NCBI RefSeq assembly: GCF_000799715.1
Contig: NZ_JUHG01000011.1
Coordinates: forward strand, 1,488,001 to 1,552,000
DNA length: 64,000 nucleotides
Origin: Martinezella rhizogenes
Lineage (GTDB): Bacteria > Pseudomonadota > Alphaproteobacteria > Rhizobiales > Rhizobiaceae
Direction of reading: 5' to 3'
The notes under the pieces are model-generated. The model had not been told where the DNA came from, did no database searches, and saw only the letters and a program-made list of their open reading frames with translations. Positions within the stretch are counted from its first letter, which is position 1, and each line of letters starts with the position of its first letter. The position numbers and the translations under genes are program-made. Shown one piece after another: positions 11,826 through 20,733 of the stretch.

Positions 11826-14811
11826 TGATCCGGCCTCCTTCCTTGTCAAAGAACACCAGATCCGTCACCTCGACGGCGATCGTCTTGTCGGGCATCGGCA
11901 CGTAAAGCGTCTTGCCCATGCGCTGGCGGCCGCCGGCGACCAGCGCGAAGGCAATCGAGCGGCCGAGATTTTCCGACCAGTAGGCCGAGGTGACATGACC
12001 GAGCATGGTCATCGGCTTCGGCTCGTTCGGATCAGCAACAATCTGCGCGCCTTCCTCCAGCACTACTTTCGGGTCGCGCGTGACGAGGCCGACGAGCTGC
12101 TTACGGCCTTCCTTGATGAGATCCGGCCGCTTCAGGCCGCGAATGCCGACGAAATCCGTCTTCTTCTTGGAGACGGCCCAGGAGAGACCAGCATCATCCG
12201 GCGTCACCGTGCCGTCCGTATCCTGGCCGACGATGATGTAGCCCTTCTCGGCGCGCAGAACGTGCATGGTCTCGGTGCCGTAGGCACAGGCGCCCAGCGG
12301 CTCGGCTCGCGCCCAGACAGCTTCCAGAACCGACTGGCCGTAATCGGCCGGCACGTTGATCTCATAGCCGACTTCGCCGGTAAACGAGACACGGAACAGC
12401 CGCGCCGGCACGCCGCAGACCTTGCACTCGGCAACACTCATATGCGGGAAGGCCCCGTTGGAAAGATCCTGTCCTTCGACCAGCGGCTCGATAATCTCGC
12501 GCGCCTTCGGTCCCTGCACGGCGATAACAGCCCATTGCTCCGTGGTCGACGTCAGCCAGACTTTCAGATGCGGGAATTCGGTCTGAAGATAGTCTTCCAT
12601 ATGATGCAGCACGCGCGGCGCCCCGCCGGTCGTGGTCGTCACATGGAAGCGGTCTTCAGCCAGACGACCGACGACGCCGTCATCATAGACGAAGCCATCC
12701 TCGCGCGTCATGATGCCGTAGCGGCAGCGGCCGGGCTTCAGTGTGTCCCAGGCGTTGGTATAGAGCAGGTTCAGGAACTGAGCCGCATCCGGCCCGACCA
12801 CTTCAATCTTGCCGAGCGTCGAGGCATCGAACACGCCGGCCACTTCGCGCGCCGTGCGGCATTCGCGGTCGACGGCCTGATGCATGGTTTCGCCGGCGCG
12901 CGGATAGAACCAGGCGCGCTTCCAGTTGCCGACATCCTCGAAGATCGCGCCATGCGCCTCTTCCCAGGCATGCATCGGCGTCTTGCGCGCGGGGTCGAAG
13001 AAGGCGCCGCGCGAGTGGCTGATCAGCGTGCCGTAGGTGACCGGCGTATAAGGCGCGCGGAAGGTGGTGAGACCGACCTGCGGGATGTCCTTGCCAAGCA
13101 TTTCGGCGGCAATCGCCAGACCGTGCATGTTGGAAAGCTTGCCCTGGTCGGAAGCCATGCCATTGGTGGTGAAGCGCTTGATGTGCTCGATCGAATGCAT
13201 ACCCTCGCGCACGGCAAGGCGGATATCCTTGGCGCAGACATCGTGCTGGAAGTCGACGAAAGCCTTGGCATTGGTGTCCGGCCCCGCTCCTTCTGCAGCG
13301 CCGATCATGCCGCCGGTCCATTCGAAGGCCTGTTCGGCATGGAGTGATATCTTGCCCTCGCCGCTGGCTCCGGTGGCCTTCGCCATCAGCTCGCCGGCGG
13401 CAAGCGATTCTTCGATTGCGGCCTGCAGGCCATCGGTGCCGTTGCAGGCACCAACAGACAGACAATCCTGAACATAAGTGCCCGGCAGGAAACGCTGCTT
13501 CTCTGCGTCGAACTTCAGCTTGCCGCGCGACTGCGAGAACAGGTGCACGGAAGGCGTCCAGCCGGAGGAGACGAGCAACGCATCGATGGCGATCTTGCGT
13601 GAGCCCGAGCCGCCATTGCGCGCCACCGTCATCGAGGAGACGCGCAGCTTGCCGGCCGTGTCGATGACGGCATAATCGCTCAGCACTTCGATGCCGAGCC
13701 GCTTGGCTTCGGCGGCAACCGCTTCGCCCGGCCGCACGCGGCTGTCGACGATGACAGCAATGGAGACACCGGCGCGCTTCAGGTCGAAGGCTGCTTCATA
13801 AGCAGAGTCATGCGCCGTGTAGACACCGATCTTGGCCCCGACCGCGACGCCATAATGGTTGAGATAGGTGCGGGCCGCCGATGCCAGCATGATGCCCGGA
13901 CGGTCGTTGTTTGGGAACACCATATGGCGCTCGATCGCGCCGGTCGCCAGGATGACGCGCTTGGCGCGGACTTGCCACAGCCGCTCGCGCGGCAGATCAC
14001 GGCCGGGCTTGGCGAGATGATCGGTGACGCGCTCGGCAAGGCCGAAGAAATTGTGGTTGTAATAGCCGAACGCCGTCGTGCGGGTCAGCACCTCGACATT
14101 GTCCATCGACTTGAGTTTGGCGATCACGCCCTGCGCCCAGGCGTAGCCCTCGGTCCCATCGATCTTGACGCTGGCATCGAAGCGCAGCGCGCCACCGGCT
14201 TCGGCCTGTTCGTCGCAGAGGATAACCTTGGCGCCGGCTTCGGCTGCGGCGAGCGCCGCCGAAAGACCGGCAACACCGGCACCGACCACCAGCACATCGC
14301 AATGAGCGTAGCGGCTGGCGTAATGATCGGGGTCCTCTTCCGTCGGCGCCACGCCGAGACCGGCCGCGCGGCGGATGAGCGGCTCGTAAATATGCTTCCA
14401 GGCCGCCTTCGGCCACATGAAGGTCTTGTAGTAGAAACCGGCGGCGAAGAAGGATGACAGCAGATTGTTGGCGCCGCCGACATCGAAGGCAAGCGAGGGC
14501 CAGCGGTTCTGCGACTGCGCCTTCATGCCGTCGAAGACCTCCTGCACGCTGGCGCGCACGTTCGGCTGGCGGCGGGCGGCATCGCGGGAAATATCGAGCA
14601 GCGCATTCGGCTCTTCGGCACCAGCCGAGAGGATGCCGCGCGGACGATGATATTTGAACGAGCGGCCGACGAGGTGAACACCATTGGCAAGCAGGGCGGA
14701 GGCAACGGTGTCGCCTTCGAGCGCCGTGTAGCTTTTACTGTCAAAGGTGAAGCGGGCGGTTCTGGCAGGCGTCAGACGACCCTTGCCCGCAATACGATTG
14801 GCGCCGCTCAT
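11818..14811 (-). CDS. soxA: Sarcosine oxidase, alpha subunit
   Basis: SoxA binds NAD and tetrahydrofolate and accepts the methylene group released when the complex oxidises sarcosine to glycine. The protein has 997 residues, the usual size. The N-terminal region has the SFKYHRPRG block, the middle has the nucleotide-binding VLVVGAGVAGLSAALAAAEAG motif region (about residues 170-195), and the C-terminal third is a GcvT-like aminomethyltransferase domain (the EVGYEINVPA and VGLVTRD blocks). Its start overlaps the soxD stop by four bases (ATGA), and its stop overlaps soxG. Confidence 0.97.
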   Translation of the reverse strand: MSGANRIAGKGRLTPARTARFTFDSKSYTALEGDTVASALLANGVHLVGRSFKYHRPRGILSAGAEEPNALLDISRDAARRQPNVRASVQEVFDGMKAQSQNRWPSLAFDVGGANNLLSSFFAAGFYYKTFMWPKAAWKHIYEPLIRRAAGLGVAPTEEDPDHYASRYAHCDVLVVGAGVAGLSAALAAAEAGAKVILCDEQAEAGGALRFDASVKIDGTEGYAWAQGVIAKLKSMDNVEVLTRTTAFGYYNHNFFGLAERVTDHLAKPGRDLPRERLWQVRAKRVILATGAIERHMVFPNNDRPGIMLASAARTYLNHYGVAVGAKIGVYTAHDSAYEAAFDLKRAGVSIAVIVDSRVRPGEAVAAEAKRLGIEVLSDYAVIDTAGKLRVSSMTVARNGGSGSRKIAIDALLVSSGWTPSVHLFSQSRGKLKFDAEKQRFLPGTYVQDCLSVGACNGTDGLQAAIEESLAAGELMAKATGASGEGKISLHAEQAFEWTGGMIGAAEGAGPDTNAKAFVDFQHDVCAKDIRLAVREGMHSIEHIKRFTTNGMASDQGKLSNMHGLAIAAEMLGKDIPQVGLTTFRAPYTPVTYGTLISHSRGAFFDPARKTPMHAWEEAHGAIFEDVGNWKRAWFYPRAGETMHQAVDRECRTAREVAGVFDASTLGKIEVVGPDAAQFLNLLYTNAWDTLKPGRCRYGIMTREDGFVYDDGVVGRLAEDRFHVTTTTGGAPRVLHHMEDYLQTEFPHLKVWLTSTTEQWAVIAVQGPKAREIIEPLVEGQDLSNGAFPHMSVAECKVCGVPARLFRVSFTGEVGYEINVPADYGQSVLEAVWARAEPLGACAYGTETMHVLRAEKGYIIVGQDTDGTVTPDDAGLSWAVSKKKTDFVGIRGLKRPDLIKEGRKQLVGLVTRDPKVVLEEGAQIVADPNEPKPMTMLGHVTSAYWSENLGRSIAFALVAGGRQRMGKTLYVPMPDKTIAVEVTDLVFFDKEGGRING

Positions 14812-15173
14812 TCCGCAGATCCCTCTTTTTGTGCCGTTTGCTCTTGTGCGTTTTTATCCTGCGCCACTGGCTCATTGGCCGTCGGCAGCAATGTCGAAAG
14901 ATCCGGCTTCGGCTCGCCGGCCTTGTAGGTGAGATAGAAGCGGTCGCTGACCGTATCGCGCGCCGCATTGAAGAAGCGGCCGCAGCCATGGATATGCCGC
15001 CAGCGCTCGAAGATCAGGCCCTTCGGATTGTCGCGCAGGAAGAAATATTGCTCGAACTCCTCGTCGGAAATCCCGGCAATGTTTTCCGGCCGCACGATAT
15101 GCGCGTCGCCGGCATTGCGGAATTCCAGTTCCGAACGCTCTTCCTCGCAATAGGGGCAGTAAATCAGCAGCAT
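14808..15173 (-). CDS. soxD: Sarcosine oxidase, delta subunit
   Basis: The small delta subunit carries a structural zinc ion in the tetrameric enzyme. The 121-residue protein starts with MLLIYCPYCEEER, where the CxxC pair and the later HGCGRFFN segment supply the probable zinc ligands. A conserved RDNPKG block and the WRHIHGCGRFFN block match the SoxD family. The C-terminal tail is polar and low in complexity. It is coupled to soxA by an ATGA overlap and follows the unnamed secreted-protein gene by 17 bases. Confidence 0.95.
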   Translation of the reverse strand: MLLIYCPYCEEERSELEFRNAGDAHIVRPENIAGISDEEFEQYFFLRDNPKGLIFERWRHIHGCGRFFNAARDTVSDRFYLTYKAGEPKPDLSTLLPTANEPVAQDKNAQEQTAQKEGSAE

Positions 15174-15190
15174 CGTTTTCTACCTAAATG

Positions 15191-15610
15191 TTAAAGCTCG
15201 GAGCCGGAAAGGCTTGTGCCGGAAGGCTGTGCGCAGAGCTGGCGCCCCATGGTGACGAAAGGTGTTATGCGCACCACAAGCTCTTCCAGCGATCCATAGG
15301 GTTTCAGCACGTCGGTCATCCCCAGATTGACAAGGCTCATGGCGAACAGATCCGTATCGAGCACGAAAGCCCTCGTTGCCTCAGGTTTCTGCTCCGGGAC
15401 GAAAAAGACACCCGGCTTGTTCAGCACCTTGGCGCAGAGCAGCGTTCCGCCTTCGGCAACGAAGGGCCATTCGGCTTCATCCTTGGCCCTGTGGATCACC
15501 TGCATGCGAAAATCCTCAGCCCCTGGAAAGAGGTCGTTGACTTCGGTCGCGATCGTTCCTGCCGGCAATGAAAGCCCCGCCGCAAGAAAGATCCCGACCA
15601 GCGCCAGCAT
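15191..15610 (-). CDS. Predicted secreted protein between soxB and soxD
   Basis: The start ATG shares one base with the soxB stop (TGATG), so the gene is firmly inside the operon. The 139-residue product begins with a hydrophobic segment of about 20 residues ending at an Ala/Thr-rich site, which looks like a signal peptide. The mature part has a W-P-F...G-T-L-L-C pattern and a second cysteine near the C terminus (QLCAQ), which could form a disulfide. The pattern distantly recalls the YebY/DUF2511 family, but that is only a resemblance. I do not know its function. Sarcosine oxidase is cytoplasmic, so a secreted protein in this operon is odd. Confidence 0.75.
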   Translation of the reverse strand: MLALVGIFLAAGLSLPAGTIATEVNDLFPGAEDFRMQVIHRAKDEAEWPFVAEGGTLLCAKVLNKPGVFFVPEQKPEATRAFVLDTDLFAMSLVNLGMTDVLKPYGSLEELVVRITPFVTMGRQLCAQPSGTSLSGSEL

Positions 15611-16863
15611 CAATGCGCCACGGCGGCAGCCGCCGCTTCGTCGATCAAGCGGCCGGTGCGGAAGCGATCCAGATTGAGCCCGGCATTGAACTTGTGCGGT
15701 TCGTCGCGGGCGATCAGATGCGCAAACAGGTTGGCCGAGCCCGGCGTCGCCTTGAAGCCGCCCGTGCCCCAGCCACAGTTCACATAGAGGCCCGGCACCG
15801 GCGTCTTCGACTGGATGGCCGAACGGTCCGGCGTGTTGTCGACGATACCGCCCCAGGAGCGCATCATCTTGACGCGCCGGAACATCGGGAACAGCTCGCA
15901 GATCGCATCCAGCGTATGGGTGATGATCTGGAGGCCGCCGGTCTGGCTGTAGGAATTATACTGGTCCGTGCCGGCACCGATGACCAGCTCGCCCTTGTCC
16001 GACTGCGAAATATAGGCATGCACCGTGTTCGACATGACGACGCAGGGGAAGATCGGCTTCAGCGGCTCGGAAACCAGCGCCTGCAACGGGCTCGATTGCA
16101 GCGGCACGCGCACGCCGGCCATCTGCATGACGACCGTCGTGTGACCAGCCGCCGAAACGCCGATTTTCTTGGCGCCGATGAAGCCACGGTTCGTGTCGAC
16201 GCCGGTGACGCGTCCGTCCGGTCCGCGCTGGATGCCCGTCACTTCGCAATTCTGGATGATGTGCACGCCGCGATCGGAGGCTGCGCGGGCAAAGCCCCAG
16301 GCAACCGCATCGTGACGCGCCGTGCCGCCACGACGCTGGAGCGCCGCGCCGTTGATCGGGTAGCGCGCGCTGCCTGAAATATCGAGCGGCGGACAGAAAG
16401 CTTTCGCCTGCTCCGGCGTCAACCATTCATTGTCGATGCCATAGAGCCGGTTGGCGTGGATATGCCGCTTGAAGGACTGCTGGTCATGCACATTATGCGA
16501 CAGCATCATCACGCCGCGCGGCGAATACATGACATTGTAATTGAGATCCTGAGACAGCCCTTCCCAGAGCTTCATCGAATGCTCGTAGATGTGCATGCTC
16601 TCTTCATAGAGATAGTTCGAGCGGATGATGGTGGTGTTGCGGCCGGTATTGCCGCCGCCGAGCCAGCCTTTTTCGAGCACGGCTATATTGGTGATGCCAT
16701 GCTCCTTTGCGAGGTAATAGGCAGCACCCAGACCGTGGCCGCCACCGCCGATGATGATGACGTCATACTCCTTGCGCGGCTCCGGCGAGCTCCATTGGGC
16801 TTCCCAGCCCTTGTGAGCCCGCATCGCTTCCCGTGCCACGGCAAAAACCGAGTATTTACGCAT
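15610..16863 (-). CDS. soxB: Sarcosine oxidase, beta subunit
   Basis: SoxB is the FAD subunit that oxidises sarcosine and carries a covalently bound FMN. The protein has 417 residues with the dinucleotide motif VIIIGGGGHGLGAAYYLAKE near residue 35 and the RHDAVAWG segment, whose histidine is the FMN attachment site in this family. The C-terminal GWGTGGFKATPGSA block closes the FAD site. The start has an AAGGAG site upstream. It is the first gene of the operon soxB-X-soxD-soxA-soxG. The 178 bases upstream contain the palindrome GTCAATTGAC (16990-16999), a possible regulatory site. Confidence 0.97.
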   Translation of the reverse strand: MRKYSVFAVAREAMRAHKGWEAQWSSPEPRKEYDVIIIGGGGHGLGAAYYLAKEHGITNIAVLEKGWLGGGNTGRNTTIIRSNYLYEESMHIYEHSMKLWEGLSQDLNYNVMYSPRGVMMLSHNVHDQQSFKRHIHANRLYGIDNEWLTPEQAKAFCPPLDISGSARYPINGAALQRRGGTARHDAVAWGFARAASDRGVHIIQNCEVTGIQRGPDGRVTGVDTNRGFIGAKKIGVSAAGHTTVVMQMAGVRVPLQSSPLQALVSEPLKPIFPCVVMSNTVHAYISQSDKGELVIGAGTDQYNSYSQTGGLQIITHTLDAICELFPMFRRVKMMRSWGGIVDNTPDRSAIQSKTPVPGLYVNCGWGTGGFKATPGSANLFAHLIARDEPHKFNAGLNLDRFRTGRLIDEAAAAAVAH

Positions 16864-17041
16864 TCGCCCTCAACTCCTTCAGGCAACAAGCCCGTTTCAT
16901 CGGCCATACAAATCGCAAATCGAAAACCGACACAACGGCTCTTTTGCGACGCATTCAGCACCGGCTTTCGACACGGTTAAAAAGAATAGTCAATTGACGC
17001 GGGCCGACCGCAGCCGATAGCGCGGATTGACTCGATCGAAA

Positions 17042-17449
17042 TCACGTCCGCTGAGGAACAAACCACAATGTTGCGTCACGCGTAAAAAGAAGACACGCGG
17101 CAAGCAGATACAACGGGGCAGTCACAATTAGGAAAAAGAATTCCAAAGCTGTGGACTCGGTATCGCCTTTCATGCCGAAACCAACACCAATGATAAACAG
17201 CATGATGAATTGCGTGCAAAGCGTCATCCAGCGCGCCCAGTTCACCCGTTTATAAAAAACCAGCCAAACCCAGAAGATTTGAACGCAAAGCATCGCGATT
17301 TGTAAAATCGTGAAAGCGACCGGCGCTTCAGCAAACTGACTGGTCTGTTTATCCCAGTTCACCAATTGACGAATAAAAATGAGCGCCATCGCAGCATATG
17401 TGAACCACTTGGAATATCGAACGCTGGTCGGCATGGTCTGATCACTCAT
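17042..17449 (-). CDS. Small integral membrane protein, unknown function
   Basis: The 135-residue product has four hydrophobic stretches (about residues 15-28, 42-65, 74-92 and 104-122) separated by short charged loops, so it is probably a four-helix inner-membrane protein. No recognisable domain or catalytic motif was seen. It begins 13 bases before the end of the preceding minus-strand secreted-protein gene's downstream side, so the two may be co-transcribed. The base composition in this stretch is less G+C-rich than neighbouring genes, which may mean a lineage-specific gene. Confidence 0.7.
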   Translation of the reverse strand: MSDQTMPTSVRYSKWFTYAAMALIFIRQLVNWDKQTSQFAEAPVAFTILQIAMLCVQIFWVWLVFYKRVNWARWMTLCTQFIMLFIIGVGFGMKGDTESTALEFFFLIVTAPLYLLAACLLFTRDATLWFVPQRT

Positions 17450-17462
17450 GAATTCCCTACCC

Positions 17463-17741
17463 CTACTTGAGCTGCAAATGGCAAATCTTCACCCGGCCAC
17501 CATGGCCGCCTTTGCGCCAGACGCATCCTTCTCTCTGCGGCTTATGGTTGTAAAGATAGATTCTTGCCCGATGATTGCTATCGAAGGTCTGGTTTGAAAA
17601 ATCGTGGCCGCCGACGCGGACATTCTTGCCGAAACGGACTTCGCTGGCGGCGACTGGAGCAGGTGTCGCGGCCAGAACGGTACAGGTAAGCGCCAGCGCC
17701 GCAAACAGCCGTCCGGCGGGCAGGACGCTCGTGAATGTCAT
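17463..17741 (-). CDS. Small secreted protein, unknown function
   Basis: The chosen ATG at 17741 has a GGAGAA site 7 bases upstream and gives 92 residues with a clear signal peptide (LFAALALTCTVLAATPAPVAAS). This start is preferred to an in-frame start at 17891, whose extra 50 residues look non-coding. The mature part, about 58 residues, is rich in Gly, His, Arg and Asn and has two cysteines (one in GCVW, one in ICHL) that could pair. I do not recognise a family. Confidence 0.65.
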   Translation of the reverse strand: MTFTSVLPAGRLFAALALTCTVLAATPAPVAASEVRFGKNVRVGGHDFSNQTFDSNHRARIYLYNHKPQREGCVWRKGGHGGRVKICHLQLK

Positions 17742-18091
17742 ACCGCGATTCTCCTTCGACGCTCGCTGGAACTGCCGGGATCGGATAGCCGCGACAGCAT
17801 ATGGTAACAATGTGAAGCAGGCTCTTCGCACAGGCATGTCAGTCTCATAAAACATGCCGAGGAAATCCATATTCGATAGCCACGGCAACACGATTGAGAT
17901 ATAGCGAGCTCATCTCGCCTGGGGCAAATTGCTTTTTCCCCTGCTAATGCACGATCCGGCTAGACTTTGGTAAAGCGATCTGATATCTCGCCAGACCAAT
18001 CGCAAGGCTATGGCCGAGCGGACGTTATTTTTTTGCCTCTCGGCGCCTCCGTCGCCACAGGCATCAACCAAACTAAAGGAACGTGATTCTC
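17742..18091. other. Intergenic region upstream of rpsU
   Basis: This 350-base gap separates a minus-strand secreted-protein gene from the plus-strand rpsU, so it should hold two divergent promoters. I saw no convincing -35/-10 pair, RNA gene or repeat. An in-frame extension of the minus-strand gene covers part of it but has no good coding signature. A GGCG...CGCC short stem lies at about 18042-18056, just before the rpsU start. Confidence 0.5.
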
Positions 18092-18304
18092 GTGCAGGTA
18101 CTTGTCCGCGATAACAATGTCGACCAGGCTCTCCGCGCTCTCAAGAAGAAGATGCAGCGCGAAGGCATTTTCCGCGAAATGAAGATGCGCGACTATTACG
18201 AAAAGCCGTCGCAGAAGCGTGCTCGCGAAAAGGCTGAAGCTGTTCGTCGCGTTCGCAAGCTGGCCCGCAAGCGCGCACAGCGCGAAGGCGTGGTTGCACG
18301 GTAA
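18092..18304 (+). CDS. rpsU: 30S ribosomal protein S21
   Basis: S21 is a small basic protein of the 30S subunit that helps translation initiation. The GTG at 18092 gives a 70-residue product starting [20 protein letters not shown], the usual rhizobial form. A GTG nine bases earlier (18083) is also in frame but lies only 2 bases from the AAAGGA site at 18075-18080. The C-terminal part is a run of Arg, Lys and Ala residues ([20 protein letters not shown]). A strong terminator follows at 18339. Confidence 0.95.
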   Translation: MQVLVRDNNVDQALRALKKKMQREGIFREMKMRDYYEKPSQKRAREKAEAVRRVRKLARKRAQREGVVAR

Positions 18305-18338
18305 TCGTCGTTTTTTCGACGTTTTCAAATGCATGTTA

Positions 18339-18370
18339 GGCGGGGGCGAATCGTTCGCCACCGCCTTTTT
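18339..18370 (+). terminator. Rho-independent terminator of rpsU
   Basis: A 12-base stem with one mismatch (GGCGGGGGCGAA against TTCGCCACCGCC) has a three-base loop and is followed directly by TTTTT. This is a textbook intrinsic terminator 35 bases after the rpsU stop codon. Confidence 0.88.
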
Positions 18371-18421
18371 GATTTATTCTCCGTGCAAATCGGATTAAAT
18401 CAGAACAGCCTGATATGACGC

Positions 18422-19318
18422 ATGGCGAAAGCGAACCCGATAATGGCAATGACGACGTCCGAACAGTTCCGTACTTCGAACCTCACCTCCTTTGTTTCGA
18501 AGCGCGCAGCTGCCCTGCCAGTTTTGGCGCTTCTCGCTGCGATCGGCCTTTCTGGCTGCCAGACAGCCTCTACCGATACGGTAATCCGTATCGACAAGGC
18601 GCAAGGCTCTTCGGAAAATATTGCCTCGCTGACCTCGGTCATCAGCGCGAACCCGCAAGATCCTGAAGGCTATAACGTTCGCGGCACCGCCTATGGCCGC
18701 GGCGGCGACTTCAACCGGGCGCTGGCGGACTTCAATCAGGCGATCCAGCTTAATCCGAAGTTCTATCAGGCCTACGCCAACCGCGCGCTCATCTACCGCA
18801 ACATGGGCAAGCTGCCGGAAGCCGTCGCCGACTACAGTGCCGCGCTGCAGATCAATGGCAATTACGATGTCGCCTATATCGGCCGTGGCAACCTCTATCG
18901 CCAGTCCGGCCGCGATAATGACGCCTTCAACGATTATTCCAAGGCGATCAGCCTCGGCACGACGGACGGCCGCGCCTATAATGGCCGCGGCGTGATCCTT
19001 CAAAAGCGTAATCAGCAGGACAAGGCGATCGACGACTTCTCGAAGGCGATCTCGCTGTCGCCGAATTCGCCCGAGCCCTATAACAGCCGCGGCATCTCCT
19101 ATCTCGCGCAGAACGACGAAGACAATGCCTTCGCCGATTTCAATCACGCGATCGATCTCGACAACAAGGTTGCCGAATCCTGGGCCAACCAGGCTTTCGT
19201 CTACGAGCGTCGCGGCGACAAGGCCAAGGCCCGCCGTTCCTACCAGCATGCCGTCAACCTCGACCCGAACTACCAGCCGGCCAGGGATGGCCTGGCGCGT
19301 GTCGGCGCGGGCGCATAG
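18422..19318 (+). CDS. TPR-repeat lipoprotein
   Basis: The 298-residue product has an N-terminal hydrophobic segment ending in the lipobox LSGC (Cys46), so it is probably anchored in the outer or inner membrane after lipidation. From about residue 60 to the end it is built of tandem 34-residue tetratricopeptide repeats (for example ALADFNQAIQLNPK, AIDDFSKAISLSPN, AFADFNHAIDLDNK). These form a helical scaffold for protein contacts. Starts at 18443 or 18449 are also possible and would give a more normal signal-peptide length. The partner is unknown. A terminator follows. Confidence 0.88.
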   Translation: MAKANPIMAMTTSEQFRTSNLTSFVSKRAAALPVLALLAAIGLSGCQTASTDTVIRIDKAQGSSENIASLTSVISANPQDPEGYNVRGTAYGRGGDFNRALADFNQAIQLNPKFYQAYANRALIYRNMGKLPEAVADYSAALQINGNYDVAYIGRGNLYRQSGRDNDAFNDYSKAISLGTTDGRAYNGRGVILQKRNQQDKAIDDFSKAISLSPNSPEPYNSRGISYLAQNDEDNAFADFNHAIDLDNKVAESWANQAFVYERRGDKAKARRSYQHAVNLDPNYQPARDGLARVGAGA

Positions 19319-19345
19319 GATCGCGGCATATCATCGAAACAGTGG

Positions 19346-19381
19346 GCCGCCCGGCGATCATCCGCCCGGCGGCTTTTCTTT
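19346..19381 (+). terminator. Probable intrinsic terminator after TPR gene
   Basis: The arms GCCGCC and GGCGGC (19346-19351 and 19368-19373), extended by a further four pairs after one mismatch, are followed by TTTTCTTT. The position, 27 bases after the stop, fits termination of the TPR lipoprotein gene. Confidence 0.7.
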
Positions 19382-19434
19382 GCGCTGTTGAGCGCATAGT
19401 CTCGCGCTAAACTCAAATTTGAACGAGACACGAC

Positions 19435-20517
19435 ATGCCCTCTCCCCAGAAAATCATCGTGGTCGGCGCCGGCATCATCGGCGCATCCATTGCCTGGCAT
19501 CTCCAGCGCAAGGGCGCTGATGTCACCGTGATTGCCAGGAAAGCCGGCGGCGACGCCACGCCAAATTCCTTTGCCTGGATCAATGCAAGCTGGGGCAGCC
19601 CCGAATTCTACTACCGCTTCCGCCGCCGCTCGATGGCGGAATGGTCGCGGCTGGCGACCGATATTCCCGGCCTGCCGCTCTCCTGGTGCGGCGGGCTCCG
19701 CTGGGACATGCCGGAGGCCGAGCTCGAAGCCTATCTCGCGCAGCATCACGGCTGGGGTTATGACATACAGCCGGTCAACCGCGCGACGAGTGCGGCCATC
19801 GAACCCAACCTCATCGATCCGCCCGCCTTTGCCGTGCATGTTGCAGAAGAAGGCGCCGTCGAACCCGTCGCCGCCGCCAATCTCCTGCTGGAAGACGCCG
19901 CTCGCCGTGGCGCGACGCTGTCATACGGCACGGAGGTCACCGGGCTTTTGCAGGAGAGCGGCAGGATCGCGGGCGTCGAAACGACGAACGGCACGCTGCT
20001 TGCCGATCATGTCGTCCTTGCCGCCGGCGCCGATACTCTTCCGCTCGCCGCCGCCATCGGCATCGATGTGCCGCTCGAAACGCCGCCGGGCCTGATTGCG
20101 CATTCCCACCCTCACCCTCGGCTGTTGAGTGGCCTGGTCATGGCGCCGGAACTGCATATGCGCCAGACGCAGGAAGGCCGGATCATCGCCGGCAGCGATT
20201 TCGGCGGCGGCGATCCCGGCGACGACCCGCGCAAGGCCGCCGAGGAGATTCTTGCCAAGGTCAGAGCCATGCTGCGCGGCGGCGATCAGCTCGAACTCGA
20301 TTTTTACACGATCGGCTATCGCCCGAACCCGAAGGACGGTTTCCCGATCATTGGCGGTGTCGACGACGCGCCGGGTCTCTATCTCGCAGTCTTGCACTCA
20401 GGCGTGACGCTGGCGCCACTCGTCGGACTGCTTGCCGCGGAAGAGATTGTCAGTGGCCATCCGGACGCGCAGCTCACTCCATTCCGCCTGTCGCGATTTG
20501 TGAAGGCGGGCGAATGA
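19435..20517 (+). CDS. FAD-dependent amine/amino-acid oxidoreductase (DAO family)
   Basis: The 360-residue protein begins with the Rossmann motif KIIVVGAGIIGASIAWHL and continues with a DAO-family fold. The C-terminal blocks YRPNPKDGFPIIGG and VLHSGVTLAPL bind the FAD, as in glycine and D-amino-acid oxidases. The substrate is not determined by sequence. It stands alone, with a terminator upstream and a 216-base gap to the histidine kinase gene. It is not obviously part of the sox operon, which is on the other strand 2.5 kb away. Confidence 0.87.
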   Translation: MPSPQKIIVVGAGIIGASIAWHLQRKGADVTVIARKAGGDATPNSFAWINASWGSPEFYYRFRRRSMAEWSRLATDIPGLPLSWCGGLRWDMPEAELEAYLAQHHGWGYDIQPVNRATSAAIEPNLIDPPAFAVHVAEEGAVEPVAAANLLLEDAARRGATLSYGTEVTGLLQESGRIAGVETTNGTLLADHVVLAAGADTLPLAAAIGIDVPLETPPGLIAHSHPHPRLLSGLVMAPELHMRQTQEGRIIAGSDFGGGDPGDDPRKAAEEILAKVRAMLRGGDQLELDFYTIGYRPNPKDGFPIIGGVDDAPGLYLAVLHSGVTLAPLVGLLAAEEIVSGHPDAQLTPFRLSRFVKAGE

Positions 20518-20733
20518 GCTGTGCGATAGTCGACGTCAAATCCATGCCGCATGCATCCGAAGCGTCCGGCGTCACTTACGATTTAGCGACGGTGACTTTT
20601 CGTATGTTGCAACAAAATTTACCGGGCCCTAACATGACGCTTTCGAGAACATGCTGCTCGGATAAAAGCATGGGGGCGCTCGGCATGATGACTGAAACCG
20701 CTATTTCCGCTTTCGCAAACGCGCTCGAACCCT

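Noticed and set aside
11638-13347. 569-codon plus-strand frame opposite soxA and soxG
   Set aside because: It is a shadow of the sarcosine oxidase genes, which have complete domain motifs and overlaps.
16988-17000. TTGACT as a -35 box for the sox operon
   Set aside because: No acceptable -10 box lies 16-18 bases downstream. The GTCAATTGAC palindrome is noted only as a possible regulator site.
17742-17891. N-terminal 50-residue extension of the small secreted protein
   Set aside because: It would bury the clear signal peptide, and the good ribosome-binding site lies before 17741.
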